Origin: Oceanibium sediminis | GTDB lineage: Bacteria; Pseudomonadota; Alphaproteobacteria; Rhodobacterales; Rhodobacteraceae | Direction: 5' to 3' | Assembly (NCBI RefSeq): GCF_003265325.1 | Contig: NZ_QGNX01000005.1 | Coordinates: 336,658-400,657 of the forward strand | Length of the DNA: 64,000 bases | Part shown: piece by piece, positions 8,294 to 16,199 of the stretch | Layout of the letters: each line of letters starts with the position of its first letter | Position numbering within the stretch: the first letter of the stretch is position 1 | Translations under genes and position numbers: made by a program | Notes under the pieces: model-generated | Told to the model about the DNA's origin: nothing | Databases searched by the model: none | Seen by the model: only the letters and a program-made list of their open reading frames with translations

Positions 8294-9550
8294 ATGAGAA
8301 GGGTAGTCGTAACGGGCCTGGGGCTGCTGACACCGCTTGGTTGCGGTGTCGAGGAAAGCTGGAAGAAGCTGGTGAGCGGCACGTCCGCCGGTGGCGCGAT
8401 CACCCATTTCGACGCGAGCGCCCTTGCGACGACCTATGCCTGCCAGATCCCTTACGGGGACGGCACCAACGGCACATTCCGCCCCGAGGACTGGGTCGAG
8501 GGCAAAGACCTGCGCAAGATGGACAAGTTCATCCTCTACGGGATCGCCGCCGCCGAAATGGCCGTGAAGGACAGCGGCTGGGCCCCGACCGAGGAAGAGG
8601 ATTTGCAGCGCACCGGCGTGATGATCGGCTCGGGCATCGGCGGGATCGAGACGATCGCCGAAACCGCGCTGACCCTTCGGGACCGCGGCCCGCGGCGCGT
8701 GTCGCCCTTCTTCATCCCCTCGGCGCTGATCAACCTGGCTTCGGGCCAGGTGTCGATCCGGCACGGCTTCAAGGGTCCGAACCATTCGGTCGTGACCGCC
8801 TGCGCCACCGGCGCACATGCGATCGGGGACGCGGCGCGCCTGATCATGCTGGACGATGCGGACGTGATGATCGCGGGCGGCGCGGAATCCGCGATCAACG
8901 AGATTGGCATCGCCGGGTTCAACGCCTGCAAGGCGCTGTCGACGAAATATGCCGACTCGCCCGAATCCGCCTCCCGCCCCTGGGACAAGGATCGCGACGG
9001 CTTCGTGATGGGCGAGGGCGCCGGCATCGTCGTGCTGGAGGAGCTTGAGCACGCCAAGGCGCGCGGCGCGACCATCTATGCCGAGGTGACGGGCTATGGC
9101 ATGTCTGGCGACGCCTACCACCTGACCGCCCCCTCCGAGGATGGCGATGGCGGGTTCCGCGCGATGCAGGCCGCGCTGAAGCGCGCGGGCCTGAACGCGG
9201 GCGATATCGACTACGTCAATGCGCATGGCACCTCGACCATGGCGGACACGATCGAGCTTGGCGCCGTGACCCGCCTGATGGGCCCCGCGGCGGAAAAGCT
9301 GACGATGTCGTCCACCAAATCCTCCATCGGGCATCTTCTGGGGGCGGCGGGTGCGGTCGAGGCGGTGTTCTGCATCCTGGCGATGCGCGACCAGGTGGCG
9401 CCGCCGACGATCAACCTGGACAATCCGGCGGTGGAAACGGTTATCGACCTGGCCGCCAAGCAGGCGCGCGAGCGTAAGATCGACCACGTGATGTCGAACT
9501 CCTTCGGATTCGGCGGCACCAATGCCGCCCTCGTGCTGAGTCGTTTCTGA
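8294..9550 (+). CDS. fabF: 3-oxoacyl-[ACP] synthase II
   Basis: KAS II, the condensing enzyme that elongates acyl-ACP with malonyl-ACP. The catalytic cysteine is Cys170 in TACATGAHAIG, and the two histidines are in NAHGTST and SIGHLLGAAGAVE; the C-terminus has the NSFGFGGTNAALV motif. The length of 418 residues is normal. ATG 8294 was preferred over the TTG at 8288 because AGAGGA at 8281-8286 is then correctly spaced. mltG begins 19 bases after the stop, so the two are probably cotranscribed. Confidence 0.95.
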   Translation: MRRVVVTGLGLLTPLGCGVEESWKKLVSGTSAGGAITHFDASALATTYACQIPYGDGTNGTFRPEDWVEGKDLRKMDKFILYGIAAAEMAVKDSGWAPTEEEDLQRTGVMIGSGIGGIETIAETALTLRDRGPRRVSPFFIPSALINLASGQVSIRHGFKGPNHSVVTACATGAHAIGDAARLIMLDDADVMIAGGAESAINEIGIAGFNACKALSTKYADSPESASRPWDKDRDGFVMGEGAGIVVLEELEHAKARGATIYAEVTGYGMSGDAYHLTAPSEDGDGGFRAMQAALKRAGLNAGDIDYVNAHGTSTMADTIELGAVTRLMGPAAEKLTMSSTKSSIGHLLGAAGAVEAVFCILAMRDQVAPPTINLDNPAVETVIDLAAKQARERKIDHVMSNSFGFGGTNAALVLSRF

Positions 9551-9569
9551 ATTGGCCCGGGAGAAACGC

Positions 9570-10730
9570 ATGAGCCGCCACCTGGCCGCGAACGGACTGA
9601 CGTTCCTGATCGTGACGCTGGTCCTTGTCGCGGGTCTGTTGGAGTGGGGCCGCAGCCAGTTCAGCGCCCCCGGCCCCCTGACCGAGTCGACGGTGGTGGA
9701 GGTGCCTTCGGGCGCGAACCTGAACGAAGTCGCGGCGCTGCTGGCGGATGCGGGGGCGATCACCTCTCCTCTGGTGTTCCGGATCGGCGCGCGCTGGGGC
9801 GGCGAGGACGAGTCGCTGAAGCTCGGTTGCTACGATGTCCCGCCGGGCGCGTCGATGGCCGAGGTTCTTGACCTCGTCACCAACGGCAGCGCGGCGCAGG
9901 CCTGTTTCCAGGGAACCTTCGTGATCAACAACCGCGGCACGCGGGTGCGGGTCGTGGATGCGAAGACCCCCGGCGATACCACGCCGGTGGAGTTGGACGA
10001 AGGCGTCGAGGCGATCAATGCCCAGTTGCGTGAAAGCGGCGCGGTCAGCCTGCGGGTGTCCGTCGCCGAGGGCCTGACCGTGCGCGAGGTGCTGCTGGGG
10101 CTTCAGTCGATCCCGTTCCTTGACGGCGACATCGAGACTCCACCAGCGGAAGGCATGATGGCGCCCGACACCTACAACTTTTCCAACGGCGGGAATCGCG
10201 CCGCGCTGGTGGCGCAGATGGTCACCACCCAGGAGCGCCGCCTGGCCGCCGCCTGGGAAGAGCGCAATCCCGACGTGCCGCTGGAGTCCGCGGAAGAGCT
10301 GCTGACCCTCGCCTCCATCATCGAGAAGGAGACCGGCGTCGCGGCGGAGCGTGGCCTGGTGGCCGCGGTTTTCGTGAACCGGCTGAACCGGGGCATGCGC
10401 CTGCAGACCGATCCCACGATCATCTACGGCGTGACCCGCGGGCAAGAGGCGTTCGACCGCCCGATCCGGCGCAGCGACATCGACGGCGTGGCGGAACGCA
10501 ACGCCCATGGCGCGGTGGAGTACAACACCTACCAGATCACTGGCCTGCCGCCGGGTCCGATCGCGAATCCCGGTCGCGCCTCGCTGATGGCGGCGGCGAA
10601 TCCGGAGGAATCCTCCTACCTGTTCTTCGTCGCCAAGGGCGATGGCACGCGGGAGCACCTGTTCGCGGAAACCCTTGCCGAGCATGAGCGCAACGTGGCC
10701 GATTACCGGCGTTTGCAGTCGAACAACTAG
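9570..10730 (+). CDS. mltG: endolytic transglycosylase MltG
   Basis: Membrane-anchored lytic transglycosylase that cleaves nascent peptidoglycan strands. One transmembrane segment lies at residues 8-26. The family signature LASIIEKETGV contains the catalytic Glu252, followed by VAAVFVNRLNRGMRLQTDPTIIYG and YNTYQITGLPPGPIANPG. The 386-residue length is typical. ATG 9570 was chosen for its GGGAGA site; a TTG at 9552 is less likely. It directly precedes the GTA cluster, a conserved neighbourhood in Rhodobacterales. Confidence 0.93.
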   Translation: MSRHLAANGLTFLIVTLVLVAGLLEWGRSQFSAPGPLTESTVVEVPSGANLNEVAALLADAGAITSPLVFRIGARWGGEDESLKLGCYDVPPGASMAEVLDLVTNGSAAQACFQGTFVINNRGTRVRVVDAKTPGDTTPVELDEGVEAINAQLRESGAVSLRVSVAEGLTVREVLLGLQSIPFLDGDIETPPAEGMMAPDTYNFSNGGNRAALVAQMVTTQERRLAAAWEERNPDVPLESAEELLTLASIIEKETGVAAERGLVAAVFVNRLNRGMRLQTDPTIIYGVTRGQEAFDRPIRRSDIDGVAERNAHGAVEYNTYQITGLPPGPIANPGRASLMAAANPEESSYLFFVAKGDGTREHLFAETLAEHERNVADYRRLQSNN

Positions 10731-10770
10731 GGACCGGCCGGCGGGCGCGCGTACAACCTGAAGTTTTATC

Positions 10771-10799
10771 TTGACTTTGCGTACGCCTCTAGGTATAAC
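10771..10799 (+). promoter_or_regulatory. sigma70-type promoter at the head of the GTA cluster
   Basis: TTGACT at 10771-10776 and TATAAC at 10794-10799 have an ideal 17-base spacing, giving a predicted start near 10806. It lies between mltG and g1. GTA cluster promoters of this group are known to be controlled by GafA and related regulators; no operator can be identified from the sequence alone. Confidence 0.75.
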
Positions 10800-10821
10800 T
10801 CTGTCCAAGATAGCAGAAATG

Positions 10822-10863
10822 GGCGCGGGCCGGGTTTTACCCCGGCGCCGCGCCTTTTGTTTT
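10822..10863 (+). terminator. strong terminator-like hairpin in the GTA leader (terminator or attenuator)
   Basis: The arm 10822-10834 pairs with 10841-10854 over 13 bp with a single bulged G (10847), a short loop, and then TTTTGTTTT. It lies after the promoter (10771-10799) and only 30 bases before g1. It may terminate mltG transcription, but every transcript that reaches g1 from the visible promoter must also read through it, so it could act as an attenuator. Confidence 0.75.
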
Positions 10864-10892
10864 CCACATCAGACCAAAGGTTCGTACCCTAC

Positions 10893-11234
10893 ATGACTGA
10901 CCGGTTGCCTGTGGGTAATGCGGAGGCCGAGGCGCGTCTTGTTCAGGCGCGTCGGGTCTACGCAGAGATCTTTCGTGCTTTGCAGGCTTCCTTGGACAGG
11001 CTGCATGAAGAAGGGGAGACGGTCGCCGATGCACGGCACCGTCAGGATTTGTACCGGGCTCATCTGAAGCAACTTCAGTCGGTCTTTGAGATAGAGGGCT
11101 CCCTTGATACATTTGGATCCACAGCCGCGGGAAACCGCATCGACCTCGACGCTGCGCGGGCTGAAATCCGTGACAGACTTGCTCGGCTCCGCCAGCGCGG
11201 AGGAGGCGGAAGCGTTTCTGGCCTCGCTGAGTGA
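10893..11234 (+). CDS. GTA g1, terminase small subunit
   Basis: First gene of the GTA cluster, 113 residues. In R. capsulatus the g1 product is the small terminase subunit that works with g2 in headful DNA packaging; this assignment rests on position and general character. The sequence is mostly helical and charged (ARLVQARRVYAEIFRALQASLDRLHEEG, YRAHLKQLQSVFEIEGSL) and ends in a Gly-rich tail. The start MTDRLPVGN follows a weak ribosome-binding region; a TTG at 10857 would overlap the hairpin's T-tract. The large-terminase reading frame begins inside its 3' end. Confidence 0.75.
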   Translation: MTDRLPVGNAEAEARLVQARRVYAEIFRALQASLDRLHEEGETVADARHRQDLYRAHLKQLQSVFEIEGSLDTFGSTAAGNRIDLDAARAEIRDRLARLRQRGGGGSVSGLAE

Positions 11235-12507
11235 CAACGCGCTGCTGGCGCTGCCGTTCCTGTTCGAGCACTGGGCCCATCGCGGCCACCAGCTGGCCCC
11301 CGAGGGGGACTGGCACACCTGGGTGGTGCTCGGCGGGCGCGGGGCGGGTAAGACGCGCACCGGGGCGGAATGGGTGCGCGCGCAGGTCGAAGGCGCGACA
11401 CCCGAGGCGCCGGGCAAGGCGCGCCGGGTGGCGCTTCTGGGCGAAACCTATGACCAGGCGCGGGACGTCATGGTGATGGGTGATAGCGGCATCCTTGCCT
11501 GCTCGCCTCCCGATCGCCGCCCGGACTGGCAAGCGAGCAAGCGCCGGCTGGTCTGGCCGAATGGGGCGGAGGCGCAGGTGTTTTCCGCCCGCGACCCGGA
11601 AGCGCTGCGCGGCCCCCAGTTCGATGCGGCCTGGGCGGATGAGCTGGCCAAGTGGCCCAACGCGGAGGACGCCTGGGACATGCTGCAGTTCTGCCTGCGT
11701 CTGGGCGACGACCCGCGCGCCGTGGTGACGACGACGCCGCGCTCGGTGCCCTTGTTGCGCCAGTTGCTGGACGAGGCGGGGACGGTCAAGACCTCCGCCC
11801 CGACGGAGGCGAACCGGCTGTTCCTGGCCGAAAGCTTCCTTGAAAAGGTGACGAGCAAATACGGCGGCACCCGGCTGGGCCGGCAGGAGCTGGACGGCGA
11901 GCTGCTGACCGACACCGAGGGCGCGTTCTGGCGCATGGAGATGCTGGATGCCGCGCGCCTGAAGGCCGCCCCTCCGCTGGACCGGATCGTGGTGGCGATC
12001 GATCCGCCCGCGGGCAGCAAGGCGAGTTCGGACGCCTGCGGGATCGTGGTGGTCGGGGTCACTACGCAGGGGGCGCCGCAGGACTGGCGCGGCTACGTGA
12101 TCGAGGATGCGACGATTTCCGCCGCGTCGCCCACCGAATGGGCGGATCGCGCGCTTCAGAAGATGCGGGAGTATAACGCCGACCGGTTGGTGGCCGAGGT
12201 CAACATGGGTGGTGATATGGTGACCTCCGTCATCCGCTCACGCGATGCGATGGTGCCGATCAGCACCAAGCGCGCGCATGTGGGCAAGGCCGCGCGCGCC
12301 GAGCCGGTGGCCGCGCTGTACGAGCAGGGCCGTGTACACCATGTCGGTGCGCACCCCGCGTTGGAAGACCAGATGACGCAGATCACCCGCGCGGGCTTTA
12401 CCGGACAGGGCAGCCCGGACCGGCTGGATGCGCTGGTCTGGGCCCTGCACGACTTGATGATTGAACCGGCGGCGCATTTCGTTGCGCCGCGCGTGCGCGC
12501 GCTCTGA
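11170..12507 (+). CDS. GTA g2, terminase large subunit
   Basis: Packaging ATPase-nuclease that drives DNA into the GTA prohead. Walker A is GGRGAGKT (about residues 55-62 from this start), Walker B-like FDAAWADE follows, then the coupling motif TTTPRS. The C-terminal RNase H-like nuclease domain is recognised by VVAIDPPAG and VAEVNMGGDMV, with a late Asp in SPDRLDALVWAL. The start is uncertain: GTG 11170 gives 445 residues, TTG 11104 gives 467, and both lie inside g1, so the genes overlap by at least 65 bases in different frames. Motifs and position leave little doubt about the function. Confidence 0.92.
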   Translation: MTDLLGSASAEEAEAFLASLSDNALLALPFLFEHWAHRGHQLAPEGDWHTWVVLGGRGAGKTRTGAEWVRAQVEGATPEAPGKARRVALLGETYDQARDVMVMGDSGILACSPPDRRPDWQASKRRLVWPNGAEAQVFSARDPEALRGPQFDAAWADELAKWPNAEDAWDMLQFCLRLGDDPRAVVTTTPRSVPLLRQLLDEAGTVKTSAPTEANRLFLAESFLEKVTSKYGGTRLGRQELDGELLTDTEGAFWRMEMLDAARLKAAPPLDRIVVAIDPPAGSKASSDACGIVVVGVTTQGAPQDWRGYVIEDATISAASPTEWADRALQKMREYNADRLVAEVNMGGDMVTSVIRSRDAMVPISTKRAHVGKAARAEPVAALYEQGRVHHVGAHPALEDQMTQITRAGFTGQGSPDRLDALVWALHDLMIEPAAHFVAPRVRAL

Positions 12508-12591
12508 GCGCTGCGCCGGCCCCGTTCGGGGCCACCTTAGACCGGCGGTAGGGCCGGTCCCTCAGACCAGATTTCAGGAGCGATGGATCGC

Positions 12592-13770
12592 ATGGTGTTC
12601 AAGCTGTTTCAGACGGCCCGCAGAGGCGTGGCCGAAGAGAAGGCCTCGGCCGTTGGCGCGGTGGTGGCGGTACATGGCGCGGGCCGTGCGGCCTGGTCGC
12701 CGCGCGATACGGTGTCGCTGACGCGCACTGGCTTCTTGCAGAACCCGGTGGGCTTTCGCTGCGTGAAGATGATCGCCGAGGCCGCCGCCGCGGTTCCGGT
12801 CGTGCTTCAGGACAGCCAGCGGCGCTACGACGTGCATCCCTTGCTGGGCCTGCTCGAGCGGCCCAACCCCGGCCAGGGCCGCGCCGCGCTGTTCGAGGCG
12901 CTGTTCGGCCAGTTGCTACTAAGCGGTGACGGCTACCTCGAAGCGGCGGGTGAGACGCTGGACGGTGGCCCGGCGGAGCTGCATGTGCTGCGCTCGGACC
13001 GCATGAAGGTGATCCCCGGCGTGGATGGCTGGCCGGTCGCCTATGAATACGCCGTGGGGGCGAAGAAACACCTGTTCAACATGCGCGAGGGGCTGCCCCC
13101 GGTCCTGCATGTGAAGAACTTCCACCCCCAGGACGACCACTACGGGCTGAGCGCGATGGCCGCGGCGGCGGTGTCCGTCGATGTGCACAACGCTGCGGCG
13201 CGCTGGTCCAAGGCGCTGCTGGACAACGCGGCGCGCCCCTCTGGCGCGATCGTCTACAAGGGCGCGGACGGGCAGGGACAGCTGGGCGCGGATCAGTACA
13301 GCCGATTGCGCGACGAGTTGGAGCTGAATCACCAGGGCGCGCGCAACGCGGGCCGCCCGATGTTGCTGGAAGGGGGGCTGGACTGGAAGCCCATGGGCTT
13401 CAGCCCCTCGGACATGGAGTTCCACAAGACGAAGGACGCCGCGGCGCGGGAAATCGCGCTGGCCTTCGGCGTGCCGCCGATGCTGATGGGGTTTCCGGGC
13501 GACAACACCTACGCCAACTACCAGGAAGCGAACCGCGCATTTTACCGCCTGACGGTGCTGCCGCTGGTGGGCAAGGTGCTGGCCGCGATCAACGGCTGGC
13601 TGCCGGATCGTTTCGGCCCTGAGCTGCGCCTTGGCGCGGACCTCGACGGGATCCCGGCGCTGGCGGCGGAGCGCGAGGCGCAGTGGCGGCGGATCTCGGA
13701 CGCGGATTTCCTGAGCGCGGCGGAAAAGCGGAGCCTGCTGGGCTTGCCGCGCCTGGCGGACGACGCATGA
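12592..13770 (+). CDS. GTA g3, portal protein
   Basis: HK97-type portal (12-mer ring at the unique capsid vertex through which DNA enters and leaves). Family landmarks are PRDTVSLTRTGFLQNPVGFRCV near the N-terminus, LLERPNPGQ, AFGVPPMLMGFPGDNTYANYQEANRAFYRLTVLPL, and the C-terminal GPELRLGADLD. 392 residues, normal for the family. The second ATG (12592, MVFKLF) is preferred because the AGGAG at 12576-12580 is 11 bases away, versus 2 for ATG 12583. The stop overlaps g3.5 in an ATGA. An 84-base gap separates it from g2. Confidence 0.93.
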   Translation: MVFKLFQTARRGVAEEKASAVGAVVAVHGAGRAAWSPRDTVSLTRTGFLQNPVGFRCVKMIAEAAAAVPVVLQDSQRRYDVHPLLGLLERPNPGQGRAALFEALFGQLLLSGDGYLEAAGETLDGGPAELHVLRSDRMKVIPGVDGWPVAYEYAVGAKKHLFNMREGLPPVLHVKNFHPQDDHYGLSAMAAAAVSVDVHNAAARWSKALLDNAARPSGAIVYKGADGQGQLGADQYSRLRDELELNHQGARNAGRPMLLEGGLDWKPMGFSPSDMEFHKTKDAAAREIALAFGVPPMLMGFPGDNTYANYQEANRAFYRLTVLPLVGKVLAAINGWLPDRFGPELRLGADLDGIPALAAEREAQWRRISDADFLSAAEKRSLLGLPRLADDA

Positions 13771-14012
13771 GCGAGCGCACGACCCGGGTTGGCGGGTCCC
13801 GTTTCCTCTATGAGCCGTTCGATGCGAACACGGCCCGGATCGAGGCGCAGGAACAGGTCAACCTCGAGCGCTGGGGCTCACTGGAGCGGCGCCTGAGCCG
13901 CATCGAGGAGCTGCTCGACCGGGTCGAGCGGCGCATGTGGCTGGCCGTGACGGGAATGGCCGGCTTCCTGGCGGCGCAGGTCGCCTATTCCCTTTTGATG
14001 AACTCGCAATGA
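13767..14012 (+). CDS. GTA g3.5-like small membrane-associated protein
   Basis: An 81-residue protein in the position of GTA orfg3.5 between portal and protease. The N-terminal part is polar, the middle is a short amphipathic helix (GSLERRLSRIEELLDRVERRM), and the end is one hydrophobic segment (WLAVTGMAGFLAAQVAYSLLM), so it is probably anchored in a membrane. The ATG overlaps the portal stop and its own stop overlaps the protease start, so the three are translationally coupled. Its role is unknown to me; conservation of position is the main evidence that it is a real gene. Confidence 0.75.
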   Translation: MSERTTRVGGSRFLYEPFDANTARIEAQEQVNLERWGSLERRLSRIEELLDRVERRMWLAVTGMAGFLAAQVAYSLLMNSQ

Positions 14013-14572
14013 TTGGACACCGCATGACGCGATTGCAGAGCTCGACGATGCTCGAGACGAAATACTGCGCGCTGGGTGAGGACCTGGCCCTGACGGATTG
14101 CGCGATCGAGGGCTATGCCAGCCTGTTCGGCGCCACCGACCAGGGCGGGGACATCGTGCAGCCCGGCGCCTATGCCACCAGCCTGAAGTCTCACCGGGGC
14201 GCGCGGCGCAACGTGAAGATGCTCTGGCAGCATGACCCCACGCGGCCCATCGGCGTCTGGGACGAAATCCGCGAGGACGCGCGCGGGCTGTACGTGAAGG
14301 GGCGCATCCTGTCCGAGGTGCAGGACGGCCGCGAGGCGCTGGCCCTGCTGGAGGCGGGGGCGATCGACGGGCTGTCAATCGGCTACCGCACGATCCGCGC
14401 GGAGAAGGCCGGCACGGGCCGCAAGCTGCTTGAAATTGATCTTTGGGAAGTATCGGTCGTGACGTTTCCGATGCTGCCCGAGGCGCGGGTGCAGGGGGCC
14501 GATGACGGCCACGACGCACTGGCGCAGGACCTGGCGGAGGCCTTCGCCGCCGCCAGGGCGATGCTGGCGTGA
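14009..14572 (+). CDS. GTA g4, HK97-family prohead protease
   Basis: Maturation protease that cleaves the N-terminal scaffold part of the capsid protein. The S78-family pattern is visible: IEGYASLFGATDQGGDIVQPGAYATSL, the active-site His in MLWQHDPTRPIGVWDEI, and the nucleophile Ser in AIDGLSIGYRT, then LLEIDLWEVSVVTFPML. Start ATG 14009 overlaps the g3.5 stop (ATGA); ATGs at 14024 and 14048 are alternatives, and the last is closest to where family similarity begins. About 187 residues, normal. The capsid gene follows after 41 bases. Confidence 0.9.
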   Translation: MIGHRMTRLQSSTMLETKYCALGEDLALTDCAIEGYASLFGATDQGGDIVQPGAYATSLKSHRGARRNVKMLWQHDPTRPIGVWDEIREDARGLYVKGRILSEVQDGREALALLEAGAIDGLSIGYRTIRAEKAGTGRKLLEIDLWEVSVVTFPMLPEARVQGADDGHDALAQDLAEAFAAARAMLA

Positions 14573-14613
14573 CAGGCGCCTTTTATTCAACCGACATCAA
14601 AAAGGAACGCTTG

Positions 14614-15816
14614 ATGCACGAGAAGGAAACCAGGGGCCGGGCCAGCGACAGTCTTTCGCCGCGCCTTGGCGCGGGCCATGAAGTCAAGACTGCGATGGCT
14701 GGATTTCTGAGTGATTTCAGTGATTTTCGCAACGACATTAAAACCCAACTCAAAGAACAGGATCACCGTTTGACCATGCTTGACCGCAAGACCATGACCG
14801 CACAGCGGCCCGTATTGTCCGCCACCGCGGAGGCGGATGTTCCGCACAAGAAAGCCTTCGGCGCCTACCTGCGCAGCGGCGACGACGACGGCCTGCGTCA
14901 CCTGGAGATCGAGGGCAAGGCGCTGAACGCCTCGGTCTCGGCTGAAGGTGGGTACCTGGTCGATCCGCAGACCAGCTCGACCATTTCGGGGGTTCTGCGC
15001 GATGCCTCCTCGATCCGGGCGATCGCCAATGTGGTTGCGGTGGAGGCCACGGCCTATGACGTGCTGGTCGATCACAATGACTTCGAGCATGGCTGGGCGA
15101 CCGAGGCGGCGACCGCCACGGAAACCGGCACGCCGCAGATCGAGCGCATCTCGATCCCGCTGCACGAGCTGTCGGCGCTTCCCAAGGCGTCCCAGCGGCT
15201 GCTGGACGACAGCGCCTTCGACGTGGAAAGCTGGCTGGCGACGCGCATCGGCGACAAGTTCGCCCGGGCCGAGGGCGGGGCGTTCATCACGGGCGACGGG
15301 ATCGACAAGCCGACCGGGTTCCTCAGCTATGCGACGGTGGACAACGACAGCTGGACCTGGGGCGCGCTCGGCTACGTGGCGACGGGGGCCGCGGGCGACT
15401 TCTCGGCAACGGAGCCGGCCGATGCGGTGGTCGACCTGGTTTACTCGCTCGGCGCGCGCTACCGGGCCCATGCGAGCTTCGTGATGAACTCCAAGACCGC
15501 CGGTGCGGTGCGCAAGATGAAGGACGCGGACGGGCGTTTCCTGTGGTCCGACGGCCTGGCCGCGGGGGAACCGGCGCGCCTGATGGGCTACCCGGTGCTG
15601 ATCGCCGAGGACATGCCCGACATCGCTGCGGACTCCACCGCCATCGCCTTTGGCGATTTCGGCGCGGGCTACACCATCGCGGAACGTCCGGACCTGCGCA
15701 TCCTGCGCGACCCGTTCAGTGCCAAGCCGCATGTGCTGTTCTATGCCACCAAGCGGATCGGTGGCGACGTCAGCGACTTCGCCGCGATCAAGCTGCTGAA
15801 GTTCGCGGTCAGCTGA
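14614..15816 (+). CDS. GTA g5, major capsid protein
   Basis: HK97-fold major capsid protein, 400 residues. The first ~100 residues are charged and probably helical (FLSDFSDFRNDIKTQLKEQDHRL) and match the delta domain removed by the g4 protease. The mature part begins around AFGAYLRSGDDD, with the classic E-loop and P-domain motifs GGYLVDPQTSSTI, ASSIRAIANV, GTPQIERISIPLHELSALPKASQRLLDD, MNSKTAGAVRKMKDADGRFLW, MGYPVLIAEDMP and FGDFGAGY. ATG 14614 with AAAGGAA upstream is the start; a GTG at 14569 would overlap g4. A terminator hairpin lies 25 bases after the stop. Confidence 0.95.
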   Translation: MHEKETRGRASDSLSPRLGAGHEVKTAMAGFLSDFSDFRNDIKTQLKEQDHRLTMLDRKTMTAQRPVLSATAEADVPHKKAFGAYLRSGDDDGLRHLEIEGKALNASVSAEGGYLVDPQTSSTISGVLRDASSIRAIANVVAVEATAYDVLVDHNDFEHGWATEAATATETGTPQIERISIPLHELSALPKASQRLLDDSAFDVESWLATRIGDKFARAEGGAFITGDGIDKPTGFLSYATVDNDSWTWGALGYVATGAAGDFSATEPADAVVDLVYSLGARYRAHASFVMNSKTAGAVRKMKDADGRFLWSDGLAAGEPARLMGYPVLIAEDMPDIAADSTAIAFGDFGAGYTIAERPDLRILRDPFSAKPHVLFYATKRIGGDVSDFAAIKLLKFAVS

Positions 15817-15841
15817 TCCGACCCTGACCCATGAACCTGCG

Positions 15842-15870
15842 GGGCGCCCTGGAAACGGGGCGCCCTTTTT
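15842..15870 (+). terminator. terminator-like hairpin between capsid gene and downstream GTA genes
   Basis: Two copies of the self-complementary GGGCGCCC (15842-15849 and 15858-15865) form an 8-bp stem with an 8-base loop, followed directly by TTTTT. It sits 25 bases after the capsid stop in the middle of the cluster, so it would act as a partial terminator or as a 3' stabilising end for capsid mRNA. Confidence 0.75.
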
Positions 15871-15892
15871 CGTCAGCACGAGGAGGACCGCG

Positions 15893-16183
15893 ATGAGTGG
15901 CTACATCTTGAAACCGGAAGCCGTGGACGCCGTGGCGCAGATCGACTGGGCCGAAGGCTACCTGGAGCCGGGGGAATACGTGGATGCCGACCTCGGCTGG
16001 CAGGTGACGCCGGCCAGCGGGCCGGGCGACGCGCGGATCGTCGAGCAGTTCTTCGACAACGTGCATTCCGTTGCGCGGCTGAGCGGCGGCGTGCCGGGGC
16101 GGATCTACGTGGTGAGCGCCGGGGCGCGCACCAACACCGGGCGCGCGCTGGAACGCGCGCTGACGCTGCGCATCGCGGCCTGA
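15893..16183 (+). CDS. small GTA-cluster protein between g5 and g6, beta-rich, possible capsid-associated domain
   Basis: A 96-residue protein with an excellent AGGAGG site. It sits between the capsid gene and g6, where the R. capsulatus cluster as I recall it has no gene. The sequence is short of long helices; its second half (GGVPGRIYVVSAGARTNTGRALERALTLRI) resembles the small beta-sandwich proteins found after the capsid gene in many tailed phages. That would suggest a decoration or accessory head protein, but this is an inference from a motif-like pattern and position. The N-terminal half contains Asp/Glu-rich PGEYVDADLGW. Real coding is supported by RBS, position and codon pattern. Confidence 0.65.
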   Translation: MSGYILKPEAVDAVAQIDWAEGYLEPGEYVDADLGWQVTPASGPGDARIVEQFFDNVHSVARLSGGVPGRIYVVSAGARTNTGRALERALTLRIAA

Positions 16184-16199
16184 GCAGGGGGAGCCTGAC

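Noticed and set aside
10822-10863. A riboswitch in the GTA leader
   Set aside because: The segment is explained by a single GC-rich hairpin and T-tract; no aptamer-like conserved core is visible.
11104-12507. A separate active prophage as the source of the phage genes
   Set aside because: Gene order g1 to g15, short tape measure, the lack of integrase/repressor/lysis genes and the fabF-mltG and cysE flanks all match the conserved GTA locus rather than an inserted prophage.
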